From positions 2,170,001 to 2,234,000 of the forward strand of contig JBLDXI010000002.1 of NCBI GenBank assembly GCA_047495785.1: a stretch of 64,000 nucleotides of DNA, written 5' to 3'. Below are positions 22,679 to 34,295 of the stretch, piece after piece (within the stretch, counting starts at the first letter, position 1; the number at the start of each line of letters is the position of its first letter). The translations under genes and the position numbers were made by a program. The stretch comes from Lepidodermella squamata. Its lineage: Eukaryota > Gastrotricha. Below the pieces are notes generated by a model that worked only from the letters and a program-made list of their open reading frames with translations, was not told the DNA's origin and did no database searches.

Positions 22679-25384
22679 TCAGAAAAGCGACGCTAAATAA
22701 TTGAAACTGTCCCGGTATAACATATCATCGAACAAGTCATTATTGCGCCGCATTGCTACGGAGGGTGTGTAAATCCGAGTCCAGCATTTCCCGCCACACC
22801 CGCGCATCGCTCCATCTTCGGTCATCGACGGGCGGGGGCGGACTGCAACGGCCGATGGCAAGGGTGAAAACTGCGGGGCAGGTTTCCTAATAGGCGGTGT
22901 TTCGATGTTTGGGTTGGCCATGATCGGGTCCTGTAATCCGTGAAATACTTCGAGTTCCATCTTCCTATTTGCCTCGTACGGAAATGGATCTTCGACATCC
23001 TCGGTTGATGCCAGCAGATGCGTTTTTATTTCATTCGATTTGTACGGCTGGTAATGCCAGCTAGGCTTCTGCGGCGGTTTCGTGATTTTCAAAGGTTTCT
23101 TCGTCGTAGTCGGGCTCGACTCTGATCTCACGACCTTGGGCGTTCCTCCGAGATTCGCCTTCGTTGAGGTAGATCGGAATCGGTTAATTGGCGTGAAATC
23201 GAAGACAAATTCCTCGATCGACGCCTGGGTTTTGCTTTCATTCCGCGTTTTGTCGAGAATCACGAAAACATACTCGTCGCTATCCAGGTTATTCGAGCCA
23301 GATGCAAATTTCCGTGTAACAGTATTATCAGGCCGAGTTTTCAGCAAGGCCGACTCGACTTTCCTCAATTTCGCTAGCAATTCATCCTCGTTCTGAGTGG
23401 TAGTTGAACTCGATTTTACCGTCGTAGTAGAGGACGGTGGGGATGTTTCCGAAGGAGTTGTTGTAGTCTTCAATTTCGCAGTAGTAGTAGTATTGGGCTC
23501 TGTTGTAGTAGTGGTTGATGTCGATTCAAACTCGGTCGTCGTAGGTGGATTAGTCGTTGTAGTCGTTGTAGGTCTCCTCCTTCGCATAGTCGAGCGTTCC
23601 CACAGGCCGAAATTCGAGGCCAAAGTTGAGTAGTAAAGGTCCACCCAAGGGTCAGGAGATATAGTTGGCCTAAGCGTCGTAATTTTAACAGGTTTAGGTT
23701 CCTTAGTTCTTCGATTTTCCAACATATCTGAAGTTGAAGCTGAAATAACTCGTGTCGAGGTTGAAGTTGGTTCGTTTGTCGATGAAGAAGGAATGATGTC
23801 TGGAACAGGGGGCGTAGCTTTCTCAGTATTGAGCGGAGAAGTCTCTAATTTTCTCGAATTTGTATAATAGCTGATGATAGAAGGGCTGGTTGTTGTTGAA
23901 GTTGAAGGCCTAATACGTGAAGTTCTTTCCGTTTTTCTCGAGGTGAAATAAGGATTCGCCCACGGTCTGGTCTGGAAATAAGCCTCAGTAGGCCATGATT
24001 TCTTTGATTCTGAAGTTCCAGCCGCAGAAGATGTTGAGGCAGTGATTTCGTAATCGGGAGCTTTTGAGGTTTCCTTCAACAACGTAGGAGTAGAAGCCTG
24101 GTATTCGGAAAAAGAAGGGCTGTAAGTTGCTGATGTCGAGGGCCGCGTCCAGGTGAACAAAGTCCTATCTATCCTTTTAGATGTCGGGTAAGGGTTAGCC
24201 CAAGGCCGGAAGGTTCGGAAATAAGTCTCGGTTGGCCAAGTCTTGGTCGACTGTGAAGTTCGAGTCGAACTCGGCCAAGTAGCCGGCCAGGTAGAAAACG
24301 ACGATGACTTCGTTGATGTTTTCGGCTCCCAATTAGGCGTTTTAAACACCTTGGTCGAGCTAGGAGTTTCGGGCGTAGTCGGCGTTGTCGCTTGCCGAGT
24401 GAAACTCAGCCAGGTAGGTCGGAAAGATGGCGCATTGTCGTAGGGTCTCCGCGATGTTCTCTGGGCCTCTTCTACCTTTGGCCAGGTAGCAACGATTTTA
24501 CCGCCACTGACTGGTTTTGAGTTCAAATTTAATTCCCATTGCGGTTTACGATAAACGATTTCCTGAACAGCAGGTTCAGCCGTGGCAACACTGAGCTTTA
24601 AAGTAGCTGGATTTGTGAAGATTTTCCGAGTGGTGGGTTTCAGGGTTGTGGTCGTTGAAGTTGTTTCAACTACAGCGGTTCGAAACGGCATTTCCCAAGG
24701 TCTTCTGAACGGCATTTTTGTCGGAATTTTCTTCACCGGAGTACTAGTAGGAGTGGTTTTCGTGGTCACATTGTTAGCCGGAGGAGCAGTAATTCGAGTG
24801 AAATTAGCTTGAAATGTTGTAGAATTTATTGAGAAATTAGCGGAATTAGTTACTCCCACTGTTATATTGACTTCCCTGCTCGTCGTTAGTCTGAATGTTG
24901 TAGCATAAGCTGTTGTTAAATTTTCTCTGCGATGAACGGTGGTCGTGGGAATGGAAATAGTTGAAGATTCGTTGACGATGATATTAGCCGCAGTTGTTGT
25001 TATTTTCGCTACAGTTGTTTCACGGGGTAACATCGAAGAAATTCCCTGCGAAGTGTTGTTGCGTAAGAAAACTTTGACCGAAGTTGGCGAGATTGATTTC
25101 GTAGTCGTATAATTTCTCATTAACCGAGTGACAGTCGCGTTGGATCTCAATCTAGCAGCTTGAGTTAGTTTAACCAAAGCAACGGTTGAAGACGGTCGCC
25201 TGTTTGATTTTCGAGGCGTACTTTTCCACGGAATTCTCGTCGCCCGAGTTTTGCCATTTAAAATGGGTTTTGTTGTTAAATTAAACTGGGAAAATGTTGG
25301 CAAGGCCAAGGTGGTGTCATTTATTGCGAATGTTGACGACACAAAAATTCCGAGTATTGCTGCGCACAGCGCATGCAATCTCAT
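22679..25384 (-). CDS. Mucin-like secreted Thr/Ser/Pro-rich protein, unrecognised
   Basis: A single exon encodes 901 residues. The N-terminus is a clear signal peptide (MRLHALCAAILGIFVSSTFA). The body is Thr/Ser/Pro-rich with many N-glycosylation sequons (NDT, NLT, NAT, NYT, NNTS, NFS) in the first 250 residues and long poly-Thr tracts. Two diverged internal repeats centre on TYFRTFRPWANPYPTSK and AYFQTRPWANPYFTSRK; simpler RPW/RPY motifs recur elsewhere. The last ~60 residues are different: ordered and basic, with GCGGKCWTRIYTP and an acidic/aromatic end. This suggests a heavily O-glycosylated extracellular or cuticle protein, but I recognise no family. A splice acceptor (TTTTTTAG) ends 18 nt before the ATG. 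An intron-free gene of this length is unusual beside its neighbours. Confidence 0.8.
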   Translation of the reverse strand: MRLHALCAAILGIFVSSTFAINDTTLALPTFSQFNLTTKPILNGKTRATRIPWKSTPRKSNRRPSSTVALVKLTQAARLRSNATVTRLMRNYTTTKSISPTSVKVFLRNNTSQGISSMLPRETTVAKITTTAANIIVNESSTISIPTTTVHRRENLTTAYATTFRLTTSREVNITVGVTNSANFSINSTTFQANFTRITAPPANNVTTKTTPTSTPVKKIPTKMPFRRPWEMPFRTAVVETTSTTTTLKPTTRKIFTNPATLKLSVATAEPAVQEIVYRKPQWELNLNSKPVSGGKIVATWPKVEEAQRTSRRPYDNAPSFRPTWLSFTRQATTPTTPETPSSTKVFKTPNWEPKTSTKSSSFSTWPATWPSSTRTSQSTKTWPTETYFRTFRPWANPYPTSKRIDRTLFTWTRPSTSATYSPSFSEYQASTPTLLKETSKAPDYEITASTSSAAGTSESKKSWPTEAYFQTRPWANPYFTSRKTERTSRIRPSTSTTTSPSIISYYTNSRKLETSPLNTEKATPPVPDIIPSSSTNEPTSTSTRVISASTSDMLENRRTKEPKPVKITTLRPTISPDPWVDLYYSTLASNFGLWERSTMRRRRPTTTTTTNPPTTTEFESTSTTTTTEPNTTTTAKLKTTTTPSETSPPSSTTTVKSSSTTTQNEDELLAKLRKVESALLKTRPDNTVTRKFASGSNNLDSDEYVFVILDKTRNESKTQASIEEFVFDFTPINRFRSTSTKANLGGTPKVVRSESSPTTTKKPLKITKPPQKPSWHYQPYKSNEIKTHLLASTEDVEDPFPYEANRKMELEVFHGLQDPIMANPNIETPPIRKPAPQFSPLPSAVAVRPRPSMTEDGAMRGCGGKCWTRIYTPSVAMRRNNDLFDDMLYRDSFNYLASLF

Positions 25385-26606
25385 TTTTTTAGTGAAATTC
25401 TTCTAAAAAAATGGCAAGATTTCAATGAAAATTTGTTGACATTTAGCGAATTTCGATTATTTTGTTTGTCTAACAATAGCTGCCATCCGGCTGATAAATT
25501 TTGATTTTAAGGAGAGCTGCAACAATAGAAGACGATATTAGGAGTTGAAAAGCGCATTTCCTGTCGGCTGAAATCGAGAAGAGTCACTTTGGCCCGAAGC
25601 GATATAATAATATTGAATGCCCACTTGAGGTAACAAAAAATATTTACGGCCTCTCACAGGCCGTGTGCAGGAAAATGAAAAATTAAATAAATTAAAAATA
25701 AACACTCGCGTGTTATACATTGATATTGTTTTATGTCACTCACAAAAACACTCGATTTTTACGAACAGCAGCACCTCGTGTTCAGGCGCGCGCGCAACTT
25801 GAAAAGCCGCCGATGAGAAAAGAAACAAAAAGATTTTTTTCTGCGCAGTTTTTGCGCGCTCCCCCTCTGAGACTTTGCGTGGCGCTTAACACACAAAAAA
25901 TAATTAGCATGTGAATACGCCGAGTATTTCCGCTATAACAGCCCCATTTTTTTGTTAAAGCATGTAAATAATTAACAAAATATTAAAATTATTCTGAGAA
26001 AAATTGTACTCTCTGCAGTTGTGAAGTCACGCTTAGTTGTTTGGGCTTTGAAAGCAGCAAGAATTCTAGAATTCTTTTGAAGGGCAATTTTCTTAGCAAA
26101 TAATTACAGCACTTGCGCTCTATGCCCAATTTTATCGCAGGTGAGATAAAAACAATATTTTGTTGACAAGTCGTTTTGGGAAAATGAAATAAGGCAAATA
26201 AAAAGCTGATACACATCATCATTAATTGCGTTCGTGCGATCAAATAATCATCACTAATTATGGATTTTTTATTGCTACTGGGACTCTGGAAGACGACGCA
26301 GAATTTTTGTTGATGACTATCCGAGTGCGATCAACATGAATCAAAGCGGTGCATCATCCTAGCGGCAAATCGGTCATGTCCTATTTTGTTTACATTTGTT
26401 TACCGTTGTGCCTCATTAATAGAGCGATCTGAGATAAAATCATTGCGCTCTCAGCTCAATCCTCAATAGCTTCATAGTTCCTGCTCATCTTTGATTGATT
26501 TATTCGGTCAACGTATACGAATTAATAGGTAAAACATTGGGGAAAATCAAGACTCAACAAAATGGCATAGTTATAAAAAGAAACAATAAAAAAAACGTGG
26601 GTTCAG
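25385..26606. other. Intergenic
   Basis: AT-rich spacer upstream of the mucin-like gene and downstream of the Sushi-ankyrin gene. A CpG-containing GCGCGCGCG tract lies near 25788. Short frames of 60-84 codons lack any support. Confidence 0.5.
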
Positions 26607-27564
26607 TTATATCGTAAGGCGATTCGTAGGCTCGTATGAATCATAGATTGTCGACTCCAATTCAGGGATCGGTATAATTGAGTCAAAATCAATTAACTGC
26701 GCCAGCCGCTTGCATAACGCGATCGAGTCACATCCATCTTCAGGGGCTCCAAATTTTTTCAGCTGAACCATGATGTTCTTGCGACCAAACTCGCCAGCAA
26801 TGGCAAAAAGGCTCATACCCTTTTTGTTCAAGAATTTGAAGTTTGCACCGCTTTTCAGCAAAAGCTTGAAAACACTGTAGCAGCCAGCTCGAGTGGCGTA
26901 GGAGATCGCTCGGTCACCATTTGGGTCTTCGATTTCCAGCGCTGCACTGCTGTTGATCAGCAACTCGACGACTTCACTATTTTTGCGAACAGACACAGCT
27001 TCCATAAGAGGCGTCGTCCCATTTTCACTGATCACATTCAAATCCGCTCCTTTTCTAATCAGTAACGCCGTCAAGTTTTGTCGTTTTGTCGCAGCGTAAA
27101 ATATTGCCGTGCGATTTGTCGAATCGCGCCAGTTAACTGAAATAGGTCCCATAAAATCGAGTAGCCTTTTCACGGCATTGTAGCTGCCATTGATCGTTTT
27201 TTCTACTAGCTCCTGTTGGTATGCTTGAACCTTCAGAAATGAGAAAATACTAGTGATCCAGCATATCATTTTGAAATTTGAAAATAAGAATTGTTCTTAA
27301 AGAAGGCATTGTTACCTGATCTTTGGATAAACAGACGGCCAATACGTGCCACCATAACCTGGGGCCGCAAACAGCGATATTTTTACCGGTCAAAACGTAG
27401 CCATCATTGCAGGAAACTTGTCTCTTGGACCCGATAGAACTGTTACCAGTATTTGATATAACACCATGCTGCATTGAAGGTACTTCGTGACATTTGTTTG
27501 ATGAACTTGAAATGCAAGCGAATAAGCTGCTGGCTGTTAATACAATCGTGCAAATCAGCTTCAT
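26607..27564 (-). CDS. Secreted Sushi domain plus ankyrin-repeat protein
   Basis: Two exons (27564-27316 and 27230-26607) join in phase 0 into 290 residues. A signal peptide (MKLICTIVLTASSLFAC) leads into one complement-control (Sushi/CCP) module, residues ~25-80. It has four cysteines and the usual pattern CHEVPSMQHG...VSCNDGYVLTG...W...C. Exon 2 encodes at least four ankyrin repeats: NRTAIFYAATKRQNLTALLI, GTTPLMEAV, GDRAISYATRAG and GMSLFAIAGEFGRKN. No membrane segment lies between the two parts. Ankyrin repeats are normally cytosolic, so coupling to a signal peptide and a Sushi module is odd. The join depends on the donor CAG|GTAACA and acceptor CTGAAG|GTT. If it is wrong, these are two genes, but the ankyrin part then has no start codon of its own in a good position. 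Confidence 0.7.
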
Positions 27565-27717
27565 TTCTGTCTCTGGCTTTAAAACTCTGAAATGCTTCTT
27601 TAGTTAATAGAAGATTGCCGCGGCAATATCATAGTTTGCTTAAGGTGTCTTGATAGTGAAGCAGCTGAGGACTTTGATGAGTTGAATCAATTCAAGGCTT
27701 CGTTTGCTTAAAGGCGT

Positions 27718-27801
27718 GCCCATAGACATAATTTAAGATATATTAAATTATGTCTATGGGCAATAATGTAACAAGCAATCATTCAATGATTGCTTGTTAC
27801 A
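27718..27801. repeat. Two adjacent perfect palindromes
   Basis: The first has 19-bp arms GCCCATAGACATAATTTAA (27718-27736) and its exact complement (27743-27761) around 6 nt. After 5 nt comes the second, with 17-bp arms TGTAACAAGCAATCATT (27767-27783) and its exact complement (27785-27801) around 1 nt. Both are perfect and would form stable hairpins. They lie about 150 bp upstream of the Sushi-ankyrin start codon. Confidence 0.95.
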
Positions 27802-28622
27802 AAGGACTAACGCAAACAATCCTTAGTGATACTTCCAAGTTCCAAGCCAGTCACACTCTATTGTACTGGGTTGAGTCACCGCGAGACAAAAATACTTTTT
27901 TCCGGTATATCGAAAACTTATCGGACCGATGTTCGATTAGATTTCGCTTGAATCAGGGAGCCTCCTTATTCGAAATCGGTGATTTTTCAAATTATAAAAT
28001 CAGTCATTTTAAATTAACTATATCGCCACCGACTACTTTGAATATCGAGAACATTCCAAGATAGGATGATCCTGGTCCATTGTAGGTCGAAGATGGCACG
28101 AAAATGACGACACTTGGAACCTGAGGTACATTTCGTACATGCTGTTCGGTGACTACTTAACGGAACCCTTGTGATGAAAATACTGGAAACCCTAAGCCAA
28201 ATTCGTCCAATTTTGCAATCCCAAAAGACCTCACGGGCTAAAAATTCATGAAACGTCCTTCAACACGGATAAAACGGAGCTGCCATTCCAGGACTTTACC
28301 GGTAACATCACTCATCGATCACAGAAAAAATAAAAAGGCGACTCGTTTCCAACCATTAGTTTTATTTACTCCGTTAAAAATGTAACAGCATGCTGCGGTA
28401 TATTTATATTAAATCTGAAATTAGAACGATATCCAATTTACGACTCCTCATATCTTCATTCATCATCATCTTCATGAAATCAAGAATATAAAACACGTGC
28501 GACATCATCATGATACAGGTAATTTGTATGTATAATACGTAGAAACCGTTCATTATTTTGCGTGAATTACGTGCTGCATTATTGTTCCACATGAAAATTA
28601 CAAAAAAAACAAATCGGCGAAA
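27802..28622. other. Intergenic
   Basis: No supported gene. A frame of ~100 codons starting inside the palindromes (27750-28064, +) has no recognisable domain. The 3' UTR of the MTUS-like gene occupies the right-hand end. Confidence 0.4.
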
Positions 28623-29807
28623 TCACTTCAATCCATCCATCGAATCCATCTCGTTGCCTGAATAACAGCCCGACGTCGACGAAGTTGTTAGGGACGATGA
28701 GGCGAGATTTAGCGATGAATCGTCATGGATCAAATGCTGAGGCGGTGGCGGTGAAGACGAGGAGGAGGACGATGAATTATTCGAGCAAACCGAACGAGGC
28801 GACGCTGAATTGCTACCCTCGGAGAAGACGCCCTGCGACGAGCATTTCGAACCACCGCTATCAACAGCCACCTTAATCATGCCCTGCGACGACCCACCCG
28901 CCTGCGCGGCGATAATCTTCTGTAAAATCGACTCGGTGCTAGGCGAAACGCAGGATGTTTCGATAATTTGCGGCGACGAGCAGTCGATTGACGTAACAAC
29001 TGATGAATTTGGGTGCAACAACGAGCCGAACTCATCGTCACTAGCGATGAGAAAACGCGCCGACGACCCGGCGGGGACGAGCGGCGTCGAGCCGAATACT
29101 GGTTCAGGGCGTTTCACAGGGGTGCGAATTGGCTCCATCAAGCTTGAGCTTGGCGATACACTCGGCTTATTGACAATCGGTGACGAAATCGGCAGTTGGC
29201 CCAGCGATTGAAGCTGGTAAACCAGCACTTCACACGCCCGCCAAATCTGCCGCTTCTCAGCCTCTTCGTCGTCGATTCTCTGCAGCAACTCGCGTTGCCG
29301 TTCGCTTAGCACACGCTCCTGATCGCGGCGCACGGCTAGAACTGCCTCGAGATTTTCGATTTGATGTTCGAGCTGCAGGATTTTCTCGCGAAGTAACGGA
29401 ACCTCCTCAAGATTAACTCGCAACTGCGCGTTTTCACTACGCAGTTGCCGCAACTCGCCGCTTCGTAAGTCTAAAACAGCGCGTAAACTGTCGTTTTCAG
29501 CGATTGCGGCTTTGAAGCGCGACGTTTCAGCGTCGACGCGCCGCGACACGGCCTCGTCGTCCGTGCAAATCATCGATCTGAGCTCGCGTTCTCGCGCCTC
29601 AGCCTCCGCGCTTTGCTTCGCCAGTTGAGCGATTAAATCCTCCTTAACGGCCGTTAAACGGCCGCTCCATTCAGCCTCGAGATCGCGAAGTTGTTGCACA
29701 TGCTCGGCAGCGAAACGCTCCTCAGTTTCCAACAATTTAGCCTTGAATAACTCCTCTGATTTTGACAATTCCTATAAAAAAAACCGAAAATATATAATAA
29801 TATATAC

Positions 29808-29853
<46 letters not shown>

Positions 29854-32800
29854 GGACAATCAAGCAGAAAAATTAGCCGAAATTATCTCGATTTTCAGTC
29901 TTCATAATCAATTTAAAAATATCCGCCTTAAGATTTTAATTATGATTTTACGCCTAAACCATTTAACTTTATCTCCCTGAAGATGATTTCTGTAAGAAAT
30001 CGAAACGTCGGAAATAAACTGATAGCGCTAAATTTCATCAATCGTAATAATAAATAATAATAATATATATAAAAAAGAGAACATTTTAAGCTAAAAAATT
30101 CGAAGAATTTCTAGTATAAAAAATCCATCTTAATTTTTTACTTGCGTGACAAATTACAATTCTCTAAAAATTTAGCGTGATTATCGGAAACATGAAAATT
30201 CCCAAATTATAGAAATCATTAATGTGAATTTTAGGGAAGACTTATAACAGCCTCGGGCCGCGCTATAATTAACTAGAAAACAAAACGCTTAAAGCCACAG
30301 AACTGCGAGAAAATTTTATAAAATGAAAAAAAACTGTTTTCCGTGATTGATCGGAAGAAGTTGAGGAAATCAAATTACCTCGGCGTGTTTTTTATGTGAA
30401 AGCGCTATTGCTTGAGAATGCTCGGCGATAAGTCGCGACATGGTCGTCTGAAATTCGGCGCGCAACGCCTTGTCCTTCGCCGCGGTCTCCTCCGCAATTC
30501 GGCGGTGCCGCGACTGAGTCGCCGTCAATTTCTGCGCCAAATCCTGCGCAACAACCGACATGGCGAGGAAACGCGACAGCATTTGGTTGTACGCAAGTTC
30601 CAACTCGGCGCCAACCGTCCGAGTCTGCGCGCCGTAATCGCGGCATTCCAAGACGGTTGTATTGACCCCAGACGACGCTACTGGGTTCGGTTCGCATTGA
30701 ACAGCGACGGCGACTGACTCGACATCGACGCCGATTGTTGTTTCCTTTGAAGTTGGCAACTTGATGAGTTGAACCGCGGTGACTGGCTCGTCGTCCGCCT
30801 TAACCGGTTGGTTGTGGGCCGCGTTTTTCGCCACCAGCCGGCTCGTGTAGTTGCTGCCCGAGTGGCGGAGGGCGGCGACAGAGGGGGCGTGGGCCGACGC
30901 CACAGCCATCGGAGGTTTCGAGGTAGGGACTCTTGACACCGAGCCACGTTGGCTGCTGCTGCTGCCTTGACTCGAAGAAGACGGCACTGATGATAAGAAA
31001 AAATTATTAATAATTAGCGCACATCCTCATCATCATCATCATGACAATAACAACGCGCGCGTGTGCTTGCTCATCGAAAAACCATGTAATAACAAGGCAC
31101 TATACATATGACTAAGCCTCTAAATACACACCGTAGAAGCCAAAAAGATAGTTATCCGAGCCGGTGAGAGTTGCTAATGGCGGCGGATCCGGTGCGCAAA
31201 TAGCTGGACACGACTGGCTAATGTTATTTTGGCTGGGCGGCGGCGGAGGAGGTTCGGACGAACAGCGGTTATCTAGGCGGCGATGTGACAAGTAAAGCGG
31301 TACCAATTCGTAGCGGCTATCTTCGCCGCCGCTGCTATGCGCCAGCTTGTTTCTAATTAAATCAGGCCAGTAGGCTGTTGTCATAACGAGATCAGCACCG
31401 GTCGACAAGTTGTTAGCGTTTAGGCTACTACTACTACTCGTGTCTATGAAAGCCGCCCACGCGTCTTGAGCAGCCGCCGGCGCATTGTGTTCTGCATCTT
31501 CCCGTTCCCCTCCGCTGGTATTATTAATATTATTGCCCAGGCTACTACAACCGCTAAGGCTGCAATTAACATCATCATCATCACCACCACCACTACCATC
31601 ATCCTGATCGTAGTGGGCGTGCTCTTCGCGGTCCGACAGCACTATGAGCTGGCGTAGAAACGAGGCCTTGGACGGCCCTAGCAGGCTCGTGGCCGATGAA
31701 AGCGACAGCATGGTTTACACGCCGTCCTCTTCAACAATCGCTTATAACAATTACCGCTATAATAGGTATGAATAAACCTAAAGCCATTATTAACGCGTAA
31801 ACACAGCTATTGAGCTTCGATTTAAAAAATCCACCTTAATAATTTTGCATGGTTTAATTTACAAAAAATCAAGAAAATATTCATATAAATAGGGATTTAT
31901 CTACCTTAAAAATTAGGAATTTTGAAGAGCATTACAAAGCTATAGGAAAGTTAGAAAGGTCTAAAGCACGAAAAAATACAATCCTAGAGCAAATTTAACG
32001 AAAAGCTGATAGAAAGAAACTTGAAAAATCCTCAAATAATGATGCGCTAATTCATCTTGACAGATGAGAGCGAGAAAACTCTACAAAATTCACTGATGCT
32101 ATTAAAAATTTCGACTTGTGCGTGATGAAAAATAATAGCAATCGAGCTGTGATAATAATAATCCTGCTGTTGTTTTTGTTTGCAGCACAGCATAATGCGG
32201 GTGGAAGCGAAACGCATCAAACAAGGTATTAAGGCGGATCGAGATATATAAACAGGTAGATAGCAAGTATATCATCATCATGAGCAATGGCAGTAGCAGA
32301 AGCATTATTTACGCTAATATACCACGCAAACAAACAACCAGCAGTATATGGTAGTAGCTTCTCTTCGACGCGGTGTCTATGGCTTAAAATGTGTGTTTAT
32401 TACACCGCAATTTAGCGATAATATTTTTCTAATAAAATATTACAACACAGGTCCACTTTTTAGCGGGTAAAAGTTTCCCCGAATAGCTTTGCATTGATGA
32501 GTAAATAAATATGGCAGGGAAAAAAGGTGATGAATTTATGTGTAAGCTAAAAAGCTACCTCTAATACCCTTTTTCGCTCTTTAATAATAGGCAGGCATCG
32601 AACTGAAAACTGAATAAAAATGAGGCCAACCGCTTCTTATTATGGAAGTATGCTACTTATTAATAAATACTTATCGCGCATAAAACCACAACAAAAAGGG
32701 GCGTGATGGCTTCAATGGCCTCTTGAAGATTGTTTCTCTAGAATTTCGCATCGCGCGCCAAATAACCATATTAAGGCGGTATCAAATAATTATATGGATT

Positions 32801-34295
32801 CAATATGAAATAATTTATATAGAAAAAATACCTGTATCTGCTGTGTGTTTGGTTAAAAGGCGTGGGGTAATGATGATGAGAGATGGTCTTTTGCGCGGCT
32901 CTTTTGATCCCAGACCCCGCTCAATAGCGTCGGCGAAAATCCACAGGGATCATCAATTTATCATTTGCAGATGAAAAAATGGTAAAGTCGCGGCATAAAA
33001 AAATATTTCCCGCCGCACTGGTTCGCATTTTTTTACGGGCAAAATTATTGACCAGTCTAAGGAAATTGATGATTGATGTAATTGACCGCGCTATGTAAGT
33101 AGCTTAGCGGCATCTGCTAATTATGACTATAAAATGCTTTCAGGTCATAAATTATGAAGACGGGACGTGATTTACGGTGAATCGTAAAAAAATATCATAA
33201 ATTCAGGTGCCACATCTGCTATTCAAAGTAATTTTCCTGGTATATACCAGCGTAGTTTTGCGATATAGCCTGGATAAATAACAACAAAATTCAATACTAC
33301 CGTGAGCAAACACGCATCCAGGTGTGGTCGATAACATTATATTATTTCTACTACTTTATTCCCTCATAGGAAGGTGGAAAATAATGATCGTAATGATGAT
33401 GATGATAATATTATATTATATATACCTCATGCAGGTATAACACCAATGCCTTTGTACACTAATCGCACACGCAAAAATAGTATAGGCCCTATTAAATTTT
33501 AATGAACATCGCGCGCAATGAATTCTTGAGCCAAGGGCCAAGAGACTGTATATACTCACCTGTTGGCGGAGGCGGAGGCGGTGGCGATACTGAGGGCCGG
33601 GCAGATAACGAGCCATTGCTGCTATTGGTCACCATTAGAGAAGTTGGCCGAGGTTTGGCTGAATTATTATTATTCGGAACCGGACTGATCGCTCGACTAC
33701 CGGCATTACTGCCAACGCTCAACGCCGTGCTGGCAGGTCGTGAAGAAGTAACCTGCACAAGAGATAAAAATTGGAACATTAAATTTTAGAAAATTAATAT
33801 CAACCGCGAAAAAATTGCGGAAATTTAAAAAATTTCCGACTTCCTTATATCATTTTTTTAGCTCACGATAATGAGATTTTAAACCACTAATTTCCTGGCA
33901 AAAAAATTCTAAAAAAAGTCCACCTTAATAAAATTTACCTGTTTTAATGAGGAAGCCACCGTTGTAGCAGAGGGTCCACTTTGCGCAGTCAGCGCGGTAG
34001 ATAGCGACGGGATTTTCAGCTGAGCCGTTTGAATCGTTTTTTGCGAGGTTGGCGCGAGCCTATTAGCAGAAGCCGGCTGCGGAACAGGAGATTTCGCCGC
34101 CGTTATGCTGCTAATGCCACTCGATCGTCGCAGCTGCGAACTGGCATTGCCGGCCGCGAGGCGAGCAGCGACGGCTGATTGGCGGTGAAGAGCCGTGATC
34201 GATGAGGCGGCCGTGCTGCTGCTGCCGCCTACAGAGGCACGCGACGACGAGCTAATTGTCGCGCGATGAGGACCCGCGACCGCGGCACTTGCCAT
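28623..34295 (-). CDS. MTUS/ATIP-like microtubule-associated coiled-coil protein (long-promoter form)
   Basis: Exons 34295-33939, 33752-33560, 30986-30379 and 29771-28623 join in frame to 768 residues. The first two exons encode Ser/Ala/Arg-rich disordered sequence with a proline run (PPPPPPP). A coiled coil starts late in exon 3 and fills the first half of exon 4. The segment NDSLRAVLDLRSGELRQLR, then REKILQLEHQIENLE and a final basic helix, resembles the C-terminal coiled coil of MTUS1/MTUS2 (ATIP family), which bind microtubules and centrosomal proteins. The tail (~200 residues) is Ser/Pro-rich with a nine-Ser tract and is probably phosphoregulated. The intron between exons 2 and 3 is 2.6 kb, very long for this genome, and contains the alternative first exon. 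Family call by similarity to recalled motifs only. Confidence 0.65.
29808..29852. repeat. (TAA)15 microsatellite
   Basis: About fifteen uninterrupted TAA units, in the intron just upstream of the last coding exon of the MTUS-like gene (the acceptor lies 36 nt away, at 29772-29773 on the minus strand). Expansion could affect splicing. Confidence 0.95.
31132..31711 (-). CDS. Alternative first coding exon of the MTUS-like gene
   Basis: Starts at an ATG (31709-31711) and ends at a donor (TACG|GTGTGT) in phase 1, exactly the phase needed to join the exon beginning at 30986. The resulting form would be 778 residues with a different N-terminus. The exon encodes 193 residues: acidic Asp/Gly-rich and Ser/Asn-rich tracts, a PPPPPP run, and an ordered segment (MTTAYWPDLIRNKLAHS). 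It implies a second promoter inside the long intron. Transcript data would be needed to show use. Confidence 0.6.

Noticed and set aside
27750-28064. 104-codon frame beginning inside the twin palindromes
   Set aside because: Its first codons come from the palindromes themselves and the rest shows no domain.
30392-30947. Overlapping frames antisense to or shifted against the MTUS-like exon
   Set aside because: Shadow frames of GC-rich coding sequence; the exon frame joins correctly to its neighbours.
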